From Rhodospirillales bacterium (GTDB lineage Bacteria; Pseudomonadota; Alphaproteobacteria; Acetobacterales; Acetobacteraceae): a stretch of DNA of 39,423 nt. Below, piece after piece: positions 16,549 to 25,198 of the stretch (the first letter of the stretch is position 1; every line of letters starts with the position of its first letter). The DNA is taken from contig JANXSM010000088.1 in assembly GCA_025352665.1 (NCBI GenBank), positions 1 through 39,423 on the forward strand, read 5' to 3'. The notes under the pieces are model-generated. The model ran no database searches, was not told the origin of the DNA, and was given only the letters and a program-made list of their open reading frames with translations. The position numbers and the translations under genes are program-made.

Positions 16549-17973
16549 TCAGTCGGTCTCCTCCAGAAAGCGGGCCAGGCCGTTGGCCAGGCCCGGCAGC
16601 GAGTCTCGCACGGTCTGCGGGCTGGTGTGCAGCCGTTGCCGGATTTCCGCGTGCACGTCTCGCGCTTCGGCGATCACGGCGGTCTCGTCGAAGGCCTGAA
16701 TCGTGCCCTCCCGCAGCGCCCAGTTGCCCGCGATCATCACACCGGCGATGGCTCCCTCGCTCGCGTGCAGCACGAAACTGTCGGACGTTTCCTCCATCAG
16801 GGTGGTGGAGGCGGTGGCACGCCGCACCAGGACGAGATCTGCAGCGCGACCGACCGCGATACGGCCGGTTTCGCACCCGAGGCCGAGTACATGTGCGCCA
16901 TTGTGAGTGGCCATGTCGAGCAGGTCAGCACCCTGCGGCCAGCAGGACGGATCGCTGCCGGGTGCTCGGTGCAGCATGCTGGCGAGGCGCATGATCTCGA
17001 ACAGATCGTGCCGGCCGCCGGTGTTGGCGCTGTCGCTGCCCAGCGCCATGGCCACGCCGAGTTCCCGGTAGCTGGCGTAAGGCAGGATGCCGCTGCCGAG
17101 CATCATGTTGCTGGCGGGGTTGTGCACCACCGTGACCCTTTCGCGGGCCAGCAGCTTGCGTTCGCACAGGGTCGGCCACACGCCGTGGGCGACGGACAGT
17201 CGGCTGTCGAGCAGGCCCTGGCGATGCATTTCGGCAACCGTGCCGCCACGCCATTTCCTCTGGCCCACCAGCGCCTGGGCACGGGTTTCCAGAAGATGCG
17301 TGTGGACGGGCACGTCGTGCCGGTCGCGCAGCCGGCGCCACATGGCCCAGGCATCAGGCGAGCAGCGCTGCGGTGCGTTTGGGCCGAGCAGCGGGCGCAC
17401 GCGGCCCGAGCCTGTGCGGGCGGCGGTGACGATCTCGGCGAAGCGGCCTTCGAACGCATCATCCAACGGCTTCGGGCCGCGCGCCCAGGCGCCGAGGGTT
17501 TGCGGAAGTTCGAGGCCCATCAACACATAATCGCTGATGTCCTGCAGGAACGGCGCGTAGCCGACCCGCAGGCCAGACTGTTCATGGGCCGCAAGCGCTG
17601 CTTCGGCGAGATGCACCTGCGGCGTGTGGTCGACCGTGCCGGTGATGCCGCAACGCAGGCGCTCGGCGGCGCCCAGGAGGATCGACACCCGCATCGCCCG
17701 GGCGTCAAGCGCCTGGCCATACAGCGTGGTGTACAGGGCCCATAGCTCGAGCGGCAGATTGTTCTCAGTACCGCGCAGGATGGTTGCGTAGCCGTGGGCG
17801 TGGGCGTCGATCATGCCGGGGATGAGCCAGCAATTCTCGGCCGGGATGATCTCGCCGTCATGCGGCTGCGTTTCGTTCCAGATCAGCTCGGCGATCTTGC
17901 CGTCGCGGACCCGCAGGCTGCCCTTGCGGAACTTTCCCTCGTGGAGGATCTGGGCATCGGCGAACAAGGTCAT
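16549..17973 (-). CDS. Amidohydrolase-superfamily deaminase/hydrolase (TrzN/AtzA/guanine-deaminase type)
   Basis: A 474-residue metal-dependent hydrolase. Metal ligands follow the subtype III order: HAH at 58-60, HTH at 224-226, Glu229, AHG at 262-264, and Asp314 in [12 protein letters not shown]. The C-terminal composite sheet includes [16 protein letters not shown]. Related enzymes deaminate or dechlorinate purines, pyrimidines, triazines or S-adenosylhomocysteine. The start ATG at 17973 overlaps the LysR stop by four bases (ATGA). Its place next to a RutB-like gene and an importer suggests a nitrogen-rich ring as substrate; that is inference. Confidence 0.85.
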   Translation of the reverse strand: MTLFADAQILHEGKFRKGSLRVRDGKIAELIWNETQPHDGEIIPAENCWLIPGMIDAHAHGYATILRGTENNLPLELWALYTTLYGQALDARAMRVSILLGAAERLRCGITGTVDHTPQVHLAEAALAAHEQSGLRVGYAPFLQDISDYVLMGLELPQTLGAWARGPKPLDDAFEGRFAEIVTAARTGSGRVRPLLGPNAPQRCSPDAWAMWRRLRDRHDVPVHTHLLETRAQALVGQRKWRGGTVAEMHRQGLLDSRLSVAHGVWPTLCERKLLARERVTVVHNPASNMMLGSGILPYASYRELGVAMALGSDSANTGGRHDLFEIMRLASMLHRAPGSDPSCWPQGADLLDMATHNGAHVLGLGCETGRIAVGRAADLVLVRRATASTTLMEETSDSFVLHASEGAIAGVMIAGNWALREGTIQAFDETAVIAEARDVHAEIRQRLHTSPQTVRDSLPGLANGLARFLEETD

Positions 17974-18863
17974 AGCGTGGCCAGGCTTTCAGCGAGCACG
18001 CGCACCAGCGCGTTGCAGGCGGGTGAGAGGGTGCGCATGGTCGGCACGTAGAGGCCGACGCGCTGGTCCATGAGCCGTTGCGAGGCAAGCGGCACCCAGG
18101 CCATTTCGCCCGTTGCGATCTCCTGGCGGAAGGCCAGGCGCGTGTAGAAGCCGACGCCGAGACCCGCGCGCAGCATGCGCTTGATGAAGTCGATGTCGTT
18201 GGAGGCGAAGCGCACCTGTGCAGCCGCGCGGAAGGCTGCGAATTCATCGCTGACGAAGGCGCGCGAGGGCAGGTCGCCCTGTTGGATCAAGGCTGGATAA
18301 GGCAGAAGATCATCGAAGCTCAGCAGGCATCGCGTGGCCAACGGGTGGCTTGCCGCCATGATCGCGCCCACCGGGGCGGCGGCGCTGGCGATCAGTTGCA
18401 GGGCCGGCCCGAAGGGAGCGACGAAGGTGAGGCCGAGGTCGGCTTCGCCCGCCTGCAACTGCCGGTTGACATCGATGGGCGAGGCCGCGACCACGGAAAA
18501 CGTCACCGCGGCGAAGCTGTTGGCGACCCGTTCGAGCACGTCGGGCAGCATTTCCAGAAGCAGGCTGTCGAGGGTTGCGATGCGTACGTGACCGGAGCGG
18601 ATGCCGCGCAGCGAATCGATCTCGGCGACCGCCTGCTCATAGCCGTGCAGGGTGGTGCGCACGTGGCGCAGCAGGATCTCGCCGCTGGGGGTGAGGCGCA
18701 TACCGTCCGGCAGTCGGTCGAACAGACGGATCTTGAGCTCGGCTTCGAGTTTCAGGATCTGCCGGTTGACCGCCGAGGCCGCCACATGCAGCGATTGCGC
18801 CGCCTTGCGGATCGATCCGGCGCGGACGACCTCACGCAGATAGAGGAGGGCGGCTGCGTGCAA
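17970..18863 (-). CDS. LysR-family transcriptional regulator inside the catabolic operon
   Basis: A 297-residue LysR regulator. N-terminal helix-turn-helix: YLREVVRAGSIRKAAQSLHV and SAVNRQILKLEAELKIRLFD; effector-binding domain from about 90 to the end. The start is TTG at 18863, immediately after the TGA of the hydratase gene; no in-frame ATG would leave the HTH intact. Unusually for LysR regulators it is not divergent from its operon but sits within it, between the hydratase and the amidohydrolase, so it would autoregulate with the operon. The dyad at 24863-24882 before the first gene is a candidate binding site. Effector unknown. Confidence 0.9.
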   Translation of the reverse strand: MHAAALLYLREVVRAGSIRKAAQSLHVAASAVNRQILKLEAELKIRLFDRLPDGMRLTPSGEILLRHVRTTLHGYEQAVAEIDSLRGIRSGHVRIATLDSLLLEMLPDVLERVANSFAAVTFSVVAASPIDVNRQLQAGEADLGLTFVAPFGPALQLIASAAAPVGAIMAASHPLATRCLLSFDDLLPYPALIQQGDLPSRAFVSDEFAAFRAAAQVRFASNDIDFIKRMLRAGLGVGFYTRLAFRQEIATGEMAWVPLASQRLMDQRVGLYVPTMRTLSPACNALVRVLAESLATL

Positions 18864-19637
18864 TCAGCGTCCGGTCCAGACCGGCGGCCGCTTTTCGACG
18901 AAGGCTGCGACACCTTCGTTCGCGTCGGCGGAGGCGAGGCATTCGACCACGGCGGGCAGGCGCAAGGCCTGGGCGTCGGCGGCGGCGAGTTGGGCGGTGC
19001 GTCGCACGGTCTGCTTGATGGCACGCAGGGACAGTGGGGCGCAGGCGAGCAGCTCGGCCAGCCAGCGGTCGACGGCGGCGTCGAGCTCGGCTGGGGGGAC
19101 GACTTCGTTGACGAGGCCGCAGGCCAGGGCTTCGGGCGCCTTGATGCGTCGGCCGGTGAGCATCATGGCCATGGCCGGGCGGAAACCGATCTGGCGTTGC
19201 AGCAGCACCATGCCGCCATCGAGCGGCAACCTTCCGACGCGGGCTTCTGGCAGGCCAAAACTGGCGTGGTCGCTGGCCACCGCGATGTCGCAGCCGAGCA
19301 TCATCTCGAGCCCGCCGCCAAGCGCATGGCCGTTGACGCGAGCGATGACGGGCACGTCGAGCGTGGTGCGCAGGGACAATGCGCCGAAACCGCCTGGCGT
19401 GCTGTGCGCCCAGTATTCCAGGCCGGAGCGACCGCTACCGCCCTTCATGTCGGCGCCGGCGCAGAACGCGCGGGCGCCGACGCCGGTGAGCACCACGGCG
19501 CGGATGTCGCGATCGGTCTCGATGCGCTGCCAGATCGCTTCCAGCGCCTGAGTCGATGGTGCATCCAGTGCGTTCAGCACGTCTGGCCGATCGATGGTGA
19601 CGCGGGCGACGTGGCCTTCGACGGCGTAGTGGATCAC
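18864..19637 (-). CDS. Enoyl-CoA hydratase/isomerase family protein
   Basis: A 257-residue crotonase. Oxyanion-hole residues lie in FCAGADMK (59-65) and NGHALGGGLE (102-111). Both catalytic glutamates of true hydratases are present, Glu111 in GGGLEMM and Glu131 in GLPEARVG, spaced 20 residues like Glu144/Glu164 of rat enoyl-CoA hydratase. It should therefore hydrate an alpha,beta-unsaturated acyl-CoA or do a related hydrolysis. GTG start at 19637 overlaps the CoA-transferase stop (GTGA). Paired with the CoA-transferase, it likely acts on the acyl-CoA that the transferase makes. Confidence 0.92.
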   Translation of the reverse strand: MIHYAVEGHVARVTIDRPDVLNALDAPSTQALEAIWQRIETDRDIRAVVLTGVGARAFCAGADMKGGSGRSGLEYWAHSTPGGFGALSLRTTLDVPVIARVNGHALGGGLEMMLGCDIAVASDHASFGLPEARVGRLPLDGGMVLLQRQIGFRPAMAMMLTGRRIKAPEALACGLVNEVVPPAELDAAVDRWLAELLACAPLSLRAIKQTVRRTAQLAAADAQALRLPAVVECLASADANEGVAAFVEKRPPVWTGR

Positions 19638-20845
19638 GCGAGCACGCCGCCCGCGCGCATCGAGTGGACGTGGGCCTCGTCGTAGCCGAGTTCGGCCAGG
19701 ATATCGGCGCCGTCGGCGCCGACCTTCGGCGGGTTCATGCGCAGCGCGAAGGCGGCGCCCGACAGATGCACGGGCGAGCCGATGACGCCCAATTCGTCGC
19801 CGCTATCCTGGGGCGCGCTCAGCAGCATGCCGTTGATGGCGGTCTGCGGATCGGCGAGTGCTTCGGCCAGGCTGCGGACGGGGGCGCAGAGCAGGTCTCG
19901 CGTTTCGAGGGCTGCGATCCAGTGCGCGGTGGTATCGGTCGCGAAATGCGTGCGCAGGATGTCGTGCAGGGTGGTTCGGTTCTGCATGCTGAGGGCGAAG
20001 GTGCAGAAGCGCGGATCGGCGGAGAGATCATCGAGGCCAATGGCCAGCGAAATCTCGCGCAGCGGGTTGTCCTTGAATGCGCCGACCACGACGAGCGCGC
20101 CGTCGGTGGTTTTGAACGCGCCATTGTGCGGCAAGGCGCCCCAGGAGAAATCGATGCCGCGCATCATCGACATCGCGGCCTCCTGCATCTGCATGGCCAG
20201 CATCGAGTCATACAGTGAAACCGAAACCCGCTGCCCCTGTGCGGTTCTTTCCCGATGTAGCAGTGCCAGCAGCATGCCCTGCACGAGATGCATGCCGGCC
20301 GAATAGTCGGCCAGCGAGGTCGGATAGATGGTGAGCGGATCGGAAGGATCGCATTTGCGCGCCATCACGCCGGACAGCGCCTGGGCCAGGATGTCCTGGC
20401 CGCCCTTGTGGGCGTAGGGGCCGGTGATGCCGTAGCCGGTGCCCTCGGCATAGATCAGGCGCGGATAGCGTGCGTGCAGTGCCTCGTAGCCAAGTCCCAT
20501 GCGCTCCATCACGCCGGCGCGGAAGTTGTTGACGATGACATCGGCGGTTTCCAGCAGGCGGTGAACCACCGCGATCCCGTCGGCCGACTTCAGATCGAGG
20601 GCGATGCTGCGCTTGTTGCGGTTGAGGCTGGAGAACACCGGGTTCTGCGGGCCGGCGGGGTCGTCGCCGATCGACCAGCGCGACAGGTCGCCGGCGCCGA
20701 TGCGTTCTATCTTGATGACGTCGGCGCCGTAGTCGCCCAGCATCTGGGTGGCGCAGGGGCCCATCATCACCTGGGTGAAGTCGACGATCCTGATGCCGGA
20801 GAGCGGCTGCATCTGGTCTGCCATAGGCTTGGTGATGACGTTCAT
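19634..20845 (-). CDS. CaiB/BaiF class III CoA-transferase
   Basis: A 403-residue family III CoA-transferase, the standard length. Family features: GIRIVDFTQVMMGP near the start, GDYGADVIKIER, RNKRSIALDLKS, and the catalytic Asp180 in SLADYSAGMHL. These enzymes move CoA between carboxylic acids through an aspartyl-CoA anhydride. The ATG at 20845 overlaps the oxidoreductase stop (ATGA); a longer frame to 20863 would overlap more and has no similarity. No acyl-CoA ligase is nearby, so this is the probable entry of the substrate acid into CoA chemistry. Confidence 0.92.
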   Translation of the reverse strand: MNVITKPMADQMQPLSGIRIVDFTQVMMGPCATQMLGDYGADVIKIERIGAGDLSRWSIGDDPAGPQNPVFSSLNRNKRSIALDLKSADGIAVVHRLLETADVIVNNFRAGVMERMGLGYEALHARYPRLIYAEGTGYGITGPYAHKGGQDILAQALSGVMARKCDPSDPLTIYPTSLADYSAGMHLVQGMLLALLHRERTAQGQRVSVSLYDSMLAMQMQEAAMSMMRGIDFSWGALPHNGAFKTTDGALVVVGAFKDNPLREISLAIGLDDLSADPRFCTFALSMQNRTTLHDILRTHFATDTTAHWIAALETRDLLCAPVRSLAEALADPQTAINGMLLSAPQDSGDELGVIGSPVHLSGAAFALRMNPPKVGADGADILAELGYDEAHVHSMRAGGVLA

Positions 20846-22182
20846 TCCGCAGCCTCCGCCCATACCGGGGCCTTGTCGCCGGGGTCGGCGCCCTGGTCGC
20901 GCAGGCGTTTCTGCAAGGCTGCGACATCGACGTTGCGAACGGTGGTGCCAGCGGAGAGCGCCATGGCGGCGGCGATCCCGGCCGCTTCCCCCATGGCCAT
21001 GCAGGGCGGTATCTCACGCGAGATCTTCTGCGCCTGGGGGGTGGCCGAGTAGTGGCGGCCGGCGACCAGCAGCTGATCGACGCCCACCGGCAGCAGGGCG
21101 CGATAGGGTGTGTAGTAGTCGCGGCCGCGGGCGATGCTGTCGGGGAAATGCACGCGCTCGGTGATATCGGGTTTGGTCACGACGTATTCGCCTTCGAGCA
21201 TGCGGGTCTGGCGCACGCCGGTCTGGGGTGCCACGTCCACCACGTAGCAATCGGCAAAACCTGGCAGCTTGGCGCGGACGTGGTCGACCATGGCGTGGAT
21301 GCGTTTACGGCCTTCGAATTCGGCGCGCGTGAGATCCTCGACCTTCATGCCGTCCAGCCCGGTCATGTGCGGGCAGTTGCACCAGACGATCCCTGGCAGC
21401 GGGGTTTTCAGCCACCAATAGTCCCACGAGCCGCCGATGACACGGCGGGCTTCGAGGTCGAGGACGGCGTGGCGCGCAGGCTCCTCGAACTGGAAGCGCT
21501 CGGCTTCGTCCGTGTTGACGCCGCCGAGGCGGAACACGGTGGTGACCATGTAGGCGCCTTCGGAGAAACGGGCGCCGGCGGAGGCTGCGACGTCGAGATC
21601 GCCGGTGGTGTCGATGACGATGTCGCCCATGATGGCCTGGCGGCCGGCCTTGCTTTCGGTGATCACACCGACGGTGCGGCCATCCTTGACGATGCTGCCG
21701 GCGAACAATGAATGCAGGCGCAGTTCGATGCCGGCTTCGGCCACCATGTCGTCGCTGGCGCGTTTCCAGCCGTCGGGGTCGAAGGCAACGGCGTAGCAGA
21801 TCGGGTGCGGTTTGGTGCGGGTGTTGAAATCGAACAGGCCCCAGCGCGACCATTTGCGAAACATCGCCGGGTCGTGCCCGCGTTCGCCTTCGGGTGGATA
21901 CACGGCGTGGCCGCGCGCGCGCATGCGTTCGACGAGTTCCCCGCAGATGCCGCGCACGGTGATTTCAGAGCCCGCGCACATGTCGTCGAGCACCAGCACC
22001 ATGCCGCCGGAGGCGAGGCCGCCGAGATAGGGATAGCGCTCCACCAGGCACACCTTGGCCCCCTGGCGGGCCGCGGCGACGGCGGCGCTGAAACCGGCGG
22101 GGCCACCGCCGACCACCACGACATCGGCGCGCGTGGCCACGGCCAGGTCGCGGCCAGGCTCGGCGTAGAGTTGATCGGACAT
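20842..22182 (-). CDS. FAD-dependent oxidoreductase (PF12831-type)
   Basis: A 446-residue flavoprotein. The Rossmann start VVVVGGGPAGFSAAVAAARQ at 21-40 and the following VERYPYLGG are the FAD-binding signature of the FAD_oxidored (PF12831) family. VIDTTGDLDVAASAGA at mid-protein is also typical. Near the C-terminus VAGRHYSATPQAQ and MAMGEAAGIAAAMA close the FAD site. Substrates of this family are mostly unknown. ATG at 22182 has AAAGGAG in the right place; the longer frame is only a shadow of the permease gene. It comes right after the importer genes and overlaps the CoA-transferase, so it likely performs the first oxidation of the imported compound. Confidence 0.88.
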   Translation of the reverse strand: MSDQLYAEPGRDLAVATRADVVVVGGGPAGFSAAVAAARQGAKVCLVERYPYLGGLASGGMVLVLDDMCAGSEITVRGICGELVERMRARGHAVYPPEGERGHDPAMFRKWSRWGLFDFNTRTKPHPICYAVAFDPDGWKRASDDMVAEAGIELRLHSLFAGSIVKDGRTVGVITESKAGRQAIMGDIVIDTTGDLDVAASAGARFSEGAYMVTTVFRLGGVNTDEAERFQFEEPARHAVLDLEARRVIGGSWDYWWLKTPLPGIVWCNCPHMTGLDGMKVEDLTRAEFEGRKRIHAMVDHVRAKLPGFADCYVVDVAPQTGVRQTRMLEGEYVVTKPDITERVHFPDSIARGRDYYTPYRALLPVGVDQLLVAGRHYSATPQAQKISREIPPCMAMGEAAGIAAAMALSAGTTVRNVDVAALQKRLRDQGADPGDKAPVWAEAAE

Positions 22183-22183
22183 T

Positions 22184-23026
22184 TCAGGCTCCTTTGGGAA
22201 TCCAGCGCACGCACAGGCGCTCGGCCAGGCGCACGGCCAGGAAGAAGGCAACGGAGAACACCGATCCGCACACAACGGTGGCGTACAGCAGCGCGCTGTC
22301 GAAATTGTAGGTCGCCTGGATGATGAGGGCGCCGATGCCCTCCTGCGAGCCGATCCATTCGCCGACGATGGCGCCGACCACGGCGGTGGAGGCGGCGATC
22401 TTGAGGGCGGAAAACAGATAGGGCACCGAAGTTGGCAGTCGCAGCCTGATGAAGATCTCCCAGCGGCTGGCCGAGAGCACATGCATCAGCTCCATCGATT
22501 GCGGGCTGACCGCTTCGAGCCCGCGCACCATGTTGACCAGCGTGGGGAAGAAGCACACCACCGCGGCGATCGCGATCTTGGGCGCCATGCCGTTGCCGAG
22601 CAGCAGCACCAGGATGGGCGCCTTGGCCACCACGGGCACGGAGTTGAACAGCACCACCAGCGGGAAGAAGGCGAGTTCCAGCATCTTGCGATGCACGAAC
22701 AGGGTGGCGATCACAATGGCTGCGATGTTGCCGACCAGAAAGCCGCAGACGGCCTCGATGGCGGTGGGCAAAAGATTGCTGGCCAGCACATCGAACTTGG
22801 CGATCAGCGTCTGCGCCACCACTTCGGGTGCGGGGGCGATGAACGGCTTTACCTTGAAGAGGTAGATCACCGCCCACCACAGGATGAGCAAGGTTGCTGC
22901 ACCCACCAGCGGCAATCCGAAGCGCGCCCAGGCGGCGCGCCTGCGGGCGGCAAGCCACTTGGCGCGGCGGTCCGGCGTTTCGCTTTGCGCGAGCGAGATC
23001 TTGGCGAGGCCGATACCGCTTGCCAT
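22184..23026 (-). CDS. ABC transporter permease (NitT/TauT/SsuC family)
   Basis: A 280-residue inner-membrane permease with about six hydrophobic segments, the first near 38-57 (LPLVGAATLLILWWAVIYLF). The EAA-type loop lies around 175-200 (LSASRWEIFIRLRLPTSVPY), followed by IVGEWIGSQEGIGALI, characteristic of nitrate/sulfonate/taurine-type importers. Start ATG at 23026 overlaps the ATPase stop by one base (TGATG). Subunit of the importer with the two genes upstream. Confidence 0.92.
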   Translation of the reverse strand: MASGIGLAKISLAQSETPDRRAKWLAARRRAAWARFGLPLVGAATLLILWWAVIYLFKVKPFIAPAPEVVAQTLIAKFDVLASNLLPTAIEAVCGFLVGNIAAIVIATLFVHRKMLELAFFPLVVLFNSVPVVAKAPILVLLLGNGMAPKIAIAAVVCFFPTLVNMVRGLEAVSPQSMELMHVLSASRWEIFIRLRLPTSVPYLFSALKIAASTAVVGAIVGEWIGSQEGIGALIIQATYNFDSALLYATVVCGSVFSVAFFLAVRLAERLCVRWIPKGA

Positions 23027-23793
23027 CAGCAGGTCTCCAGCACGGCGCGCAAGCGTGCTGCGATTGCGCCGAATGCCTGGGTGTCGCGCACGGCCAGCGC
23101 TCGCGGCTCGGGCAGGTCGATCGTTACCAGTTCGCGCACCCGGCCGGGGCGGGCGGCGAGCATCAGCACCTTTTGGCCGAGATAGGCTGCTTCATGGATC
23201 GAGTGGGTGACGAACAGGATGGTTGTCTGGGTTTCGCGCCACACCCGCAGCAGCTCGTCATTCAGGCGGTCGCGGGTGATTTCGTCAAGTGCGCCGAACG
23301 GTTCGTCCATCAGCAAAATTTTCGGCCCGACCAGCAGCGCGCGGGCGATCGAGACGCGTTGGCGCATGCCGCCGGACAATTCGTGCGGCAAGGCCTTTTC
23401 CCAGCCTGCGAGACCGACCAGGGCGAGCAGTTCCTCGGCGGAATGGCGCGGCTTCACGCCGCGCAGCTGGCCGCCGACCTGCAGCGGCAGGCGCACGTTG
23501 TCGATCACGTTGCACCACGGCAGCAGCGACGCATCCTGGAACACAAAGCCGATTTCACGCTGGCGGCGGGCGATGTCGGGCGCATGGCCGAGCACGCGCA
23601 CGGTGCCGGCGCTGGGGGCCACGATATCGGCGACCAGACGCAACAGCGTGGATTTGCCGCAGCCGGAGGGGCCGAGCAGCGACAGGAAGCTGCCGGCCTC
23701 AAGGGTGAAGGACACGTCCTCCAACGCCGTCACCTCGGCCCGATCGCTCATGAACCGGACCGAGACACCCCGCAGATCGATCGCAGGCGTCAT
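23026..23793 (-). CDS. ABC transporter ATP-binding protein (SsuB/TauB-like)
   Basis: A 255-residue ATPase. Walker A GPSGCGKST at 41-49, Q-loop VFQDASLLPW at 84-93, signature LSGGMRQRVSIARAL at 139-153, Walker B ILLMDEPFGALD at 159-170 and switch His in VTHSIHEA. It powers the NitT/TauT-type importer. ATG at 23793 overlaps the stop of the binding-protein gene by one base. The longer frame to 24486 is a shadow of that gene. Confidence 0.94.
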   Translation of the reverse strand: MTPAIDLRGVSVRFMSDRAEVTALEDVSFTLEAGSFLSLLGPSGCGKSTLLRLVADIVAPSAGTVRVLGHAPDIARRQREIGFVFQDASLLPWCNVIDNVRLPLQVGGQLRGVKPRHSAEELLALVGLAGWEKALPHELSGGMRQRVSIARALLVGPKILLMDEPFGALDEITRDRLNDELLRVWRETQTTILFVTHSIHEAAYLGQKVLMLAARPGRVRELVTIDLPEPRALAVRDTQAFGAIAARLRAVLETC

Positions 23794-24809
23794 CAGCCGA
23801 TCTGGGGCCGGTTGCCGGAGGTTGCCTTCAGCACGGCGAGCGACATCACCTCGTCGAGCTTGGGCACGCGCTTGGTGAACTGGCCGAGGCCGGCGTAGAG
23901 GTCGATCTGCGCCTGCCACACCGCCGGGTCCATCGTGCCGTAGCCTGAGGCCTTGGTGCTGGCGTCGAACGCATGGTCGAGCATGATGTTGGCGGCGGCG
24001 CGCTCGTCGGCGGCGACCAGGTTCGGGTAGGTTTTGACCAGAAGGGCGACTGCCTGGTCGCGGTTGGCATAGGCGTAGCCCCAGCCGCGGGCGCTGGCGC
24101 GCAGGAAGCGGGCGAGCAGGGCGGTTTTCGTCTCGATCGTCTCGGGCATGGCGTAATAGGGGTTGGCGTAGAGCTGCACACCGGCGTCCCACAGCCGCAG
24201 CGCCACCACATCCGGGCCCAGCACCTTCAGCGCCGTGGTGTTGGTGAGCCAGCCGGTCACCACGTCCACCTGGCCGGTCATGATCGGCATCATTTCCGAG
24301 CCGATGGTGACGATCTGCACGTCTTTCGGGTCGATGTCGTTCTTCTTGAGCAGCGCGCGCAGCAGCACCACGCCGGTGGCCTGGATGCCGACCTTCTTGC
24401 CGCGGAAGTCGGCGGGTTTGTGCACCGGGTTCTTCGGCAGCGAGAAGAACGCATACGGGTGTTTCTGGGCGGAGACGGCGAAGCACTTGATCGGCAGATC
24501 CTGCGAGGCCGCCAGCATGAGCGACGGGCTAGAGGAAACCTGGCCCACCGCGCTGCGGCCGGAGGCGACGCCTGCGATACCGTCGTTGCTGGGCCCACCC
24601 GGAATGATCTTCAGGTCGAGCCCTTCCTCGCCGTAATAGCCCAGCTGCTGGGCCACGATCTCGCCGAGCTGGTTGCCGCCGCCGATCCAGCCGAGTTGCA
24701 TCTCGACGGCCTCGGCAGCCGAGGCATGGCGGGAGATTGACAGCACAGCCCCGGATGCTGCGGCGGCGGTGATTAAAGTACGGCGCGAGACGGCGGGGAA
24801 ATTTGGCAT
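23793..24809 (-). CDS. ABC transporter substrate-binding protein (NMT1/THI5-like), Tat signal
   Basis: A 338-residue periplasmic binding protein and first gene of the minus operon. The N-terminus has a twin-arginine signal (VSRRTLITAAAASGAVLS) ending near ASA, so it is probably exported folded by Tat. The mature part has QLGWIGGGNQLGEIVAQQ and YYGEEGLDLKIIPGGPSN, hallmarks of NMT1/THI5-type proteins that bind pyrimidines, aromatic acids, sulfonates or ureido compounds. ATG at 24809 has GGAG eight bases upstream. The ligand is not predictable but, given the operon, an acid or cyclic ureide is plausible. Confidence 0.92.
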   Translation of the reverse strand: MPNFPAVSRRTLITAAAASGAVLSISRHASAAEAVEMQLGWIGGGNQLGEIVAQQLGYYGEEGLDLKIIPGGPSNDGIAGVASGRSAVGQVSSSPSLMLAASQDLPIKCFAVSAQKHPYAFFSLPKNPVHKPADFRGKKVGIQATGVVLLRALLKKNDIDPKDVQIVTIGSEMMPIMTGQVDVVTGWLTNTTALKVLGPDVVALRLWDAGVQLYANPYYAMPETIETKTALLARFLRASARGWGYAYANRDQAVALLVKTYPNLVAADERAAANIMLDHAFDASTKASGYGTMDPAVWQAQIDLYAGLGQFTKRVPKLDEVMSLAVLKATSGNRPQIG

Positions 24810-24862
24810 TGAATGCTCCGGCCATGTCTGAGGGTATGGCAGCATTGCATGCGGCGGCGATG

Positions 24863-24882
24863 CGAAATAGCGCTTAATTTCG
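24863..24882. promoter_or_regulatory. Dyad before the minus operon, candidate LysR operator
   Basis: CGAAAT, eight bases, ATTTCG: a perfect 6-bp inverted repeat in an AT-richer patch, 54-73 bases before the ATG of the binding-protein gene. LysR regulators bind such interrupted dyads near -65 to promoters. A separate 7-bp hairpin CGTTGCC / GGCAACG lies at about 24890-24908. The link to the LysR gene at 17970-18863 is inferred. Confidence 0.4.
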
Positions 24883-24911
24883 ATGGAGCCGTTGCCTTTT
24901 CGGCAACGCCT

Positions 24912-25016
24912 CAGAGCAATATCGCCCGAGGTTGAACCAACCCCACGATAAAATTGCTCGTTAAAACAAAAGCTAGTGCCTGATCGCTTCGCCTACCAGA
25001 AGCCATCAGGCTCTAG
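24912..25016 (+). repeat. Palindromic intergenic element, copy E (diverged)
   Basis: A 105-bp copy, the most diverged: CAGAGCAATATCGCCCGAGG at the left, CACGATAAAATTG inside, then GTTAAAACAAAAGCTAG, TCGCCTACCAGAAGCCATCAG and GCTCTAGG at the right. Order and orientation equal copy C. On the minus strand its right end closes the small truncated frame at 24993-25115 with a TAG. Confidence 0.72.
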
Positions 25017-25115
25017 GAGCAGCCGGGCCAGCTCCGCCGCCGCCTGGTTGAAGGCTGTGAACAGATCGTCGTCGGCGAACACGCGGCCGCCGGCGAGGTA
25101 GATGCGTGGGGTCAC
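24993..25115 (-). pseudogene. Truncated gene cut by repeat E (nucleoside deoxyribosyltransferase-like start?)
   Basis: A 40-codon GTG frame: TPRIYLAGGRVFADDDLFTA then FNQAAAELARLL, after which the sequence runs into repeat copy E and stops at a TAG inside it. The opening RIYLAG-x(2)-F resembles the first strand of nucleoside 2-deoxyribosyltransferases, which are about 150 residues long, so nearly all the gene would be missing. It overlaps the preceding 28-codon frame by GTGA. The family call rests on a very short match. Confidence 0.35.
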
Positions 25116-25198
25116 AGGCGGAAGCCGTGCGGGATCAACTGGCCCAGCAGCGTGTCCCGCCGACCCGCCACGATGTCGGCGGGCAGCGGCTCAGACAT
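25112..25198 (-). CDS. Very small ORF (28 aa) coupled to the VTT gene
   Basis: ATG at 25198 lies inside the last codons of the membrane-protein gene (8-base overlap) and the frame ends at 25112 with a GTGA overlap to the next remnant. Peptide: MSEPLPADIVAGRRDTLL then GQLIPHGFRL. No recognised family. It may be a real coupled microprotein or a leftover of a larger gene decayed together with the 24993-25115 remnant. The flanking tight overlaps argue it was once translated. Confidence 0.35.
   Translation of the reverse strand: MSEPLPADIVAGRRDTLLGQLIPHGFRL

Noticed and set aside
18864-19637. Crotonase lacking the second catalytic Glu
   Set aside because: First alignment suggested Ala in AMAMMLTG, but counting 20 residues from Glu111 puts the second Glu at 131 (LPEARVG), so both are present.
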